44,968 bases of DNA from contig JAILIV010000067.1 in assembly GCA_024695105.1 (NCBI GenBank), positions 1 through 44,968 of the forward strand, in the 5' to 3' direction. Of the stretch, positions 40,653 to 44,968 are shown piece by piece. The notes under the pieces are model-generated. The model saw only the letters and a program-made list of their open reading frames with translations, made no database searches and was not told where the DNA came from. Made by a program: the position numbers and the translations under genes. This stretch comes from Bacilli bacterium (GTDB taxonomy: Bacteria; Bacillota_I; Bacilli_A; RFN20; CAG-826). Every line of letters starts with the position of its first letter. Position 1 is the stretch's first letter.

Positions 40653-43418
40653 ATGTACGAATGTAAATCCAAAAACGAGACCTTGGAGTCTCTAGGCGTC
40701 GACGCCCAAAAGGGATTAAGCGCCGAGGAAGCCAAGGCCCGCTTGGCCCAAAACGGCCCCAATAAGCTCGCGGAGAAACCCAAAGACCCTTGGATTAAGG
40801 TGTTTTGGGGCAACATCAAGGACCCGATGACGGGCATCCTTGCGGTGGCTGCGCTTATTTCTTTGGTCCTATCGATTATTGACATCGTCAAAACCGGTAA
40901 CGCTGAGGGATTGGCGGATGTCTTCATCATCTTCGGCGTCGTTTTGCTCAACGCGACGATCGGCACGATCCAGGAAATGAAGGCCGAAGCGGCATTGGAT
41001 GCCTTGCGCGACCTATCTTCCCCAACGGCGACGGTCCGACGCGATGGGGCCATCCTGGAGATCAAAGCCGAAGAGTTGGTCTTAGGTGACATCGTCATTT
41101 TGGAAGAAGGGCGCAGCGTCCCCGCCGACTTGCGCTTGCTGGAGTCCCATTCCCTTAAGACGGAGGAGGCCTCCCTTACGGGCGAATCTCTCCCCGTGGA
41201 GAAAGACGCCGAATTGGTGTTCTCTGGGGAAACTCCCGTCGCGGAGCGCCTGAACATCGTTTATATGTCCACCCCGGTCGTTTATGGCCGTGGGGTAGGC
41301 GTGGTCGTCGGCACCGGCATGGGTACCGAAATCGGCAAGATTGCTTCCATGCTTTCCGCCGACGAAGACAACATGACCCCGCTTCAGCGGTCGCTTGCCA
41401 AACTCTCTAAGTTCTTGGGCTGGCTGACCGTGGGCATCGTCTTGTTGATGCTGGTCGTCAAAATCGTCTGGGCTTTGGTCAATGGCAACCTCGCCACCGA
41501 GTGGTCGCAGGCGTTACTGGATTCGGTGGCTCTTGCGGTCGCCGCGATCCCCGAAGGCCTCACCGCGGTCGTCACGATTGTCTTGGCCTTGGGCGTGGGG
41601 CGCATGGTCAAGGTCAACACCATCGTCCGCCGCTTGGCTTCGGTCGAGACCCTGGGGGCCGTCTCCGTCATCTGCTCGGATAAAACCGGCACCTTAACCA
41701 TGAATCAAATGACCGTCGTGGCGTGCAACCTTAACGGCAAGCACTATGGCAAAGAGCAAATCGCCGATCCCGCGTTGATGCCTTTGGCCCGCGGCATGGC
41801 GCTTTGCTGCGACGCCAAAACCGAAGGCGGCGTCTACGGCGACCCCACCGAGATCGCCCTGATCCGCTTTGCGGAATCCTTAGGAAAGAAAAAGAGCGAA
41901 CTCGAGGCGGAGAACCCCCGCGTCGACGAGCTGCCGTTTGACTCCGTGCGCAAGATGATGTCGACCCGCCACAAAGCGGATGGGAAGGACATCGTCTATA
42001 CCAAAGGCGGCTTAGACGTCATATTGCGCCATTGCGTCGCCTTCGAGGAAAACGGGAAAGTCATTCCCATCACCGAAGAGAAGAAAAAGGAAATCGTCGA
42101 GGCCTCGGGTTTAATGACCGCCGACGCGCTTCGCGTATTGGCCTTGGCCTATTCTTATCCCAAGGGCAAAGGTATCGTTGAAGATGGCCTCGTGTATCTT
42201 GGCATGGTCGGCATGGTGGACCCGCCGCGCGAAGAAGCCAAACCCGCCGTGGCCACGTTAAAGAAAGCGGGCATCATCACCGTAATGATCACCGGCGACC
42301 ACCGCGACACCGCCTTTGCCATCGCCAAGGAACTTGGCATCGCCTCCGAAGTCACCCAGTGCATGACCGGCGAGGATATCGACCATTGCTCCGAGGAAGA
42401 GCTCATCGAAAAGACAAAGACCGTGCGTGTCTATTCCCGTGTCTCTCCGGAAAACAAAGTCTCCATCGTCAAGGCGTTTAAGGCCAATGGCAGCATCGTA
42501 GCGATGACTGGGGACGGCGTCAACGACGCCCCGTCCTTAAAGTCCGCGGACATTGGCATCGCCATGGGCAAGGTGGGCACCGACGTGGCCAAAGGCGCCG
42601 CGGACATGGTGCTTACCGATGACAACTTCGCCTCCATCGAGAAAGCGGTGGAGGAGGGCCGTGGCATTTACGCCAACATCAAGAAGACCATCCTCTTCCT
42701 CCTTTCCTCCAACATCGGCGAGGTGGTGTGCATGCTGGTGGCTTCCGCTTTGGGCTTGCCCTCTCCGCTGATCGCCATCCACCTTCTTTGGGTCAACCTC
42801 ATCACCGATTCGCTCCCCGCCGTCGCCTTAGGCGCGGACAAAAAGCCCGACGACATCATGTCGGAGAAGCCGCGCGATCCCAAGGAAGGCCTATTCGCCC
42901 ACGGTGGCGTTTGGATCACCTTCGGTTATGGCATCTTGATCGGCTTGGTCACTTTGGCGGCCTTCTTGGTGAACCCCTTGCAGCATTGCATCGCCGAGGG
43001 ATTGCCCTTTACCATCCCCAACATCAACGCTTATTTCAACGACCCCGCGATGGGCGAAACCCATCTCAAAATGGCCCAGGCGATGGCCTTCTGCGTATTG
43101 TCCTTCTCCGAGCTATTCCACATGCTGGGCATGGTCGATATGAAGAAGTCCTTCGTCATGGTCCTCAAGCACAAGAACCTGTTGCTGTACCTGTCCTTCT
43201 TCATCGGCATGGGCTTGCAGCTATTCGTCATCGAATGCCCCGGGGTCAACGAGATCTTCAAAGTCGCCGTGGCCCACGAAGGGACCGTCCACGCTTTGTC
43301 CAGCGAGCCCATCGACTACGCATGGGTGTTTGGCTTGGCTTTGGTCCCATTATTGGTCCATGAAATCGTCGCTTTGGTCCTGTTCATCCGTGACAAGGTG
43401 AAAGGCAAAAGAGGTTAG
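40653..43418 (+). CDS. Calcium-type P-type ATPase
   Basis: The 921-residue pump has the actuator motif TGES (SLTGESLPVEK), the phosphorylation motif CSDKTGTLT near residue 340, ITGDH, and the hinge GDGVNDAP. The transport-site helices match SERCA-like pumps: AAIPEGLTAVVTIVLALG in helix 4 and NLITDSLPAVALGADK in helix 6, which supply the Ca2+ ligands. It should export Ca2+ from the cytoplasm at ATP cost. TATAAT lies about 27 bases upstream with AGGAG before the ATG, so this gene has a conventional leader. Confidence 0.95.
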   Translation: MYECKSKNETLESLGVDAQKGLSAEEAKARLAQNGPNKLAEKPKDPWIKVFWGNIKDPMTGILAVAALISLVLSIIDIVKTGNAEGLADVFIIFGVVLLNATIGTIQEMKAEAALDALRDLSSPTATVRRDGAILEIKAEELVLGDIVILEEGRSVPADLRLLESHSLKTEEASLTGESLPVEKDAELVFSGETPVAERLNIVYMSTPVVYGRGVGVVVGTGMGTEIGKIASMLSADEDNMTPLQRSLAKLSKFLGWLTVGIVLLMLVVKIVWALVNGNLATEWSQALLDSVALAVAAIPEGLTAVVTIVLALGVGRMVKVNTIVRRLASVETLGAVSVICSDKTGTLTMNQMTVVACNLNGKHYGKEQIADPALMPLARGMALCCDAKTEGGVYGDPTEIALIRFAESLGKKKSELEAENPRVDELPFDSVRKMMSTRHKADGKDIVYTKGGLDVILRHCVAFEENGKVIPITEEKKKEIVEASGLMTADALRVLALAYSYPKGKGIVEDGLVYLGMVGMVDPPREEAKPAVATLKKAGIITVMITGDHRDTAFAIAKELGIASEVTQCMTGEDIDHCSEEELIEKTKTVRVYSRVSPENKVSIVKAFKANGSIVAMTGDGVNDAPSLKSADIGIAMGKVGTDVAKGAADMVLTDDNFASIEKAVEEGRGIYANIKKTILFLLSSNIGEVVCMLVASALGLPSPLIAIHLLWVNLITDSLPAVALGADKKPDDIMSEKPRDPKEGLFAHGGVWITFGYGILIGLVTLAAFLVNPLQHCIAEGLPFTIPNINAYFNDPAMGETHLKMAQAMAFCVLSFSELFHMLGMVDMKKSFVMVLKHKNLLLYLSFFIGMGLQLFVIECPGVNEIFKVAVAHEGTVHALSSEPIDYAWVFGLALVPLLVHEIVALVLFIRDKVKGKRG

Positions 43419-43430
43419 GCCCGCTTCCCC

Positions 43431-43459
43431 TTGCCTACGGCGAAGAGAGAACGTATAGT
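43431..43459 (+). promoter_or_regulatory. Promoter of tRNA-Thr
   Basis: TTGCCT (43431-43436), a 17-base spacer and TATAGT (43454-43459) lie 10 bases before the tRNA. Confidence 0.75.
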
Positions 43460-43469
43460 TATCTCCGCC

Positions 43470-43545
43470 GCCGGCTTAGCTCAGTTGGTAGAGCAGTCGC
43501 TTCGTAAGCGAGAGGTCGGGAGTTCGAGTCTCTTAGCCGGCACCA
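43470..43545 (+). tRNA. tRNA-Thr(CGT)
   Basis: A 76-base tRNA including encoded CCA. The acceptor GCCGGCT pairs with AGCCGGC, and the anticodon loop is TTCGTAA (anticodon CGT). The outer anticodon-stem pair is a mismatch and two T-stem pairs are G-U; the rest folds normally. Confidence 0.94.
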
Positions 43546-43556
43546 TGGCGAAATAT

Positions 43557-43582
43557 GCGCTGAATCCGTTCAGCGCTTTTTC
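43557..43582 (+). terminator. Terminator of tRNA-Thr
   Basis: Perfect stem GCGCTGAA/TTCAGCGC with a four-base loop, then TTTTT. Confidence 0.85.
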
Positions 43583-43613
43583 TTTGTCGCGGTGCGATTT
43601 CGCAAATTCGTGG

Positions 43614-43642
43614 TTGAATGTCGCTTCGCCCCTTCCTATAAT
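43614..43642 (+). promoter_or_regulatory. Promoter of tRNA-Val
   Basis: TTGAAT (43614-43619), a 17-base spacer and TATAAT (43637-43642), near consensus; the tRNA begins 34 bases later. Confidence 0.8.
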
Positions 43643-43676
43643 AGCGAAGCCCTTCCAAGGGCAACGTCATCGACAT

Positions 43677-43752
43677 GGGTGTTTAGCTCAGCTGGGAGAG
43701 CACCTGTTTGACGTACAGGAGGTCACAGGTTCGATCCCTGTAGCACCCACCA
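43677..43752 (+). tRNA. tRNA-Val(GAC)
   Basis: A 76-base tRNA including encoded CCA. The acceptor GGGTGTT pairs with AGCACCC, the anticodon stem is CCTGT/ACAGG, and the loop is TTGACGT (anticodon GAC). Confidence 0.95.
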
Positions 43753-43764
43753 TGTCGTTCATCT

Positions 43765-43785
43765 CCGCGCATCGCGCGGTTTTTT
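43765..43785 (+). terminator. Terminator of tRNA-Val
   Basis: Stem CCGCGC/GCGCGG with a three-base loop, followed by TTTTTT. Confidence 0.85.
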
Positions 43786-43839
43786 CGTATTTGTTTCGAG
43801 CGTGTGAACGCTTAAAATATGGGGCAAGAGGACCGCTTT

Positions 43840-44604
43840 ATGAAGAAGTTCCATCACACCCACCGTTCTGTCTTTCTCTTCTTGTTGCTCACGCCGCTGA
43901 CGTTATGTGTTTACCCCATCGTCGTCTTGACCCACGTGGGGCAGGAAGTCAACCGCATCTACGAAGGCAAGGAAGGCTACAAGCGGAGCATGAACTTCGT
44001 GGGTGTGTTCTTCCTGGGCTTCATCACCTTAGGAATCGTGCCCATCGTGTGGTCTTGCCGCGTATCGGGCAAGATTGGGCGCGCCGCGAAGGAAAACGGC
44101 CTGACTCGTCCCTCAACCTCTGGCCCGTCGTTCTTCTTCTTGACGATTCTGTTTGGCTTCTTGATCGTCACGTTGATCATCGGCCTATGCAAATTCTTCC
44201 ATACGCTCAATAAGCTGGAGCAGAAGCTCAATGCCGAAGCCGAGGCCGTCGCGATCAACGCCGCCAAGGAAGAGATTCTTGAACCGATTCCCGAACCGGA
44301 GCCAGAGCCGGAACCCGAACCGGAGCAGGAGGAGGGAGAGGACAAGCAGCCCCAAAAGGAAGAAGCCCTGGCTCCGTTTGAATACGTGACCGAAAAGCCG
44401 CAACCCGAACCTGGGCCTGAGGAGCCCCGCAGTGACATCGCCGCGATTTACCACGTGGCCGCTAGAGAGGAGACGCGGAAGTGGCAGGTGCGCATGAGCA
44501 ACTCCGATCAACCCGTCAAGCTCTTTGACACCAAAGAAGAGGCCTTGGCGTACGCGAAAGGACTTGCGGCGCGTAAACGCGCGACGGTCCGCGTCAAGAA
44601 ATAG
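43840..44604 (+). CDS. DUF4234-like membrane protein with Pro-Glu linker and DUF2188
   Basis: The 254-residue protein has an N-terminal hydrophobic helix (SVFLFLLLTPLTLCVYPIVV), two more in a DUF4234-like region (GVFFLGFITLGIVPIVW; FFFLTILFGFLIVTLIIG), a rigid Pro-Glu repeat linker (EPEPEPEPEPEPEQEE) and a C-terminal DUF2188 domain (IYHVAAREETRKWQVRMSN, then FDTKEEALAYAKGLAARK). A TAAAAT box abuts an upstream in-frame ATG at 43819, so I place the start at 43840, after GAGG. It sits alone between tRNA-Val and tRNA-Gly. The function of both domains is unknown. Confidence 0.78.
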   Translation: MKKFHHTHRSVFLFLLLTPLTLCVYPIVVLTHVGQEVNRIYEGKEGYKRSMNFVGVFFLGFITLGIVPIVWSCRVSGKIGRAAKENGLTRPSTSGPSFFFLTILFGFLIVTLIIGLCKFFHTLNKLEQKLNAEAEAVAINAAKEEILEPIPEPEPEPEPEPEQEEGEDKQPQKEEALAPFEYVTEKPQPEPGPEEPRSDIAAIYHVAAREETRKWQVRMSNSDQPVKLFDTKEEALAYAKGLAARKRATVRVKK

Positions 44605-44610
44605 TCCCCC

Positions 44611-44639
44611 TAGACAAAGGCGCGGAGGAAGGGTAGATT
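44611..44639 (+). promoter_or_regulatory. Probable promoter of tRNA-Gly
   Basis: TAGACA, a 17-base spacer and TAGATT lie 12 bases before the tRNA; a weaker match than the other tRNA promoters. Confidence 0.45.
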
Positions 44640-44651
44640 ATTGCCTGTTCC

Positions 44652-44725
44652 GCACGATTAGTTCAGTGGTAGAACACCAGCTTCCCAAGCTGGTTATACG
44701 GGTTCGATTCCCGCATCGTGCTCCA
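44652..44725 (+). tRNA. tRNA-Gly(CCC)
   Basis: A 74-base tRNA including encoded CCA. The acceptor GCACGAT pairs with ATCGTGC, the short D-loop is usual for glycine, the anticodon stem is CCAGC/GCTGG, and the loop is TTCCCAA (anticodon CCC). Confidence 0.93.
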
Positions 44726-44736
44726 ATGTCCAAATT

Positions 44737-44760
44737 CCCTCGATCATATCGAGGGTTTTT
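44737..44760 (+). terminator. Terminator of tRNA-Gly
   Basis: Perfect stem CCCTCGAT/ATCGAGGG with a three-base loop, followed by TTTTT. Confidence 0.88.
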
Positions 44761-44968
44761 CAGGCAAAAACGATTGGGGGACCTGGCATCGCGCCAAGTC
44801 CTCTTTTCCTTTGGGCCCGATTACTCTAGTTCCTCCATCATCGCGATCCTTCGCCCTCTCTTCGCCTCCGGTTGAGGAGAAAGAGAGAATTATCACATTT
44901 TTAGAGCGAATAATTGGATATTTTTCACAAAAATACGAATGCATCGGTGCAACTATGCAAGACACTCC
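44761..44968. other. Terminal non-coding stretch
   Basis: No credible gene is visible. A hairpin GGACCTGGC/GCCAAGTCC (8 of 9 paired, 44776-44798 region) precedes TCTTTTCC and may be a second terminator. The last 85 bases are clearly more AT-rich than the rest of the window, as expected for a promoter region of a gene beyond the edge. Confidence 0.4.

Noticed and set aside
43431-44213. 260-residue plus-strand frame across the tRNA cluster
   Set aside because: It runs through tRNA-Thr, tRNA-Val, two terminators and part of the DUF4234-like gene in another frame.
44281-44331. Short tandem repeat of GAACCG-type units
   Set aside because: It encodes the Pro-Glu linker in frame within a gene, so it is a coding repeat rather than an independent element.
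44744-44965. 73-residue minus-strand frame at the right edge
   Set aside because: No conserved features; it overlaps a terminator and an AT-rich intergenic stretch.
1-44968. CRISPR array, insertion sequence or prophage
   Set aside because: No spaced direct repeats, transposase, integrase or phage structural genes were seen anywhere in the window.

Overview
The window looks like chromosome from a fairly GC-rich member of the Bacilli/Mollicutes-like branch of Firmicutes (gut-type lineages near Erysipelotrichales or RF39 would fit; this placement is inference). The evidence is a clear Spx regulator, RNase J, a Firmicutes-type peptide deformylase, a eukaryote/archaeal-type prolyl-tRNA synthetase, YitT and YlbF family proteins, TGA used as a stop, and sigma-A-like promoters. 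All six tRNAs encode their 3' CCA.

Layout. 1-18.6 kb is mostly housekeeping: the 3' part of an M3 oligopeptidase, a small HTH protein, tRNA-Ser(GGA), an RluA pseudouridine synthase, phosphoglucomutase, a HAD phosphatase with trpS, spx, a CYTH protein, a membrane-anchored EIIB-like protein, RNase J with maf, def, YlbF-like/rsmD/coaD, a membrane thioredoxin-like protein, a YitT protein, tRNA-Ser(CGA), a degenerate GGDEF/EAL protein, proS and tRNA-Ser(GCT). 18.6-19.35 kb holds an HD protein that resembles only the back part of a CCA-adding enzyme.

19.4-26.7 kb is the outstanding region: a tightly packed five-gene operon with its own promoter and a strong terminator. It encodes a TIR-DUF6273 protein, a 748-residue unknown protein with a coiled coil, a ParA/MinD-like ATPase with a KGGxGR P-loop, a 714-residue unknown protein, and a protein made of two S-adenosylmethionine-decarboxylase-like domains, of which only the second keeps the catalytic triad. 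I read it as a candidate conflict/defence or signalling system; no function is demonstrated by sequence alone.

26.7-32.6 kb carries plsX and an operon of a zinc-ribbon/Sel1 protein with an asymmetric heterodimeric ABC exporter. 33.2-38.2 kb is a second unusual operon: a 1230-residue SF1 helicase with a very long N-terminal extension, a small coiled-coil protein and a Vsr-Nudix fusion, all overlapping. 38.2-44.97 kb holds an unknown protein with a Nudix hydrolase, a GNAT/membrane-protein pair, a Ca2+-type P-type ATPase, tRNA-Thr, tRNA-Val, a DUF4234-like/DUF2188 membrane protein and tRNA-Gly.

A genome-style trait recurs: many first genes of transcription units have a good -10 box only 6-9 bases before the start codon and no Shine-Dalgarno sequence, suggesting leaderless mRNAs, whereas most downstream operon genes have SD sequences or overlap the preceding gene.
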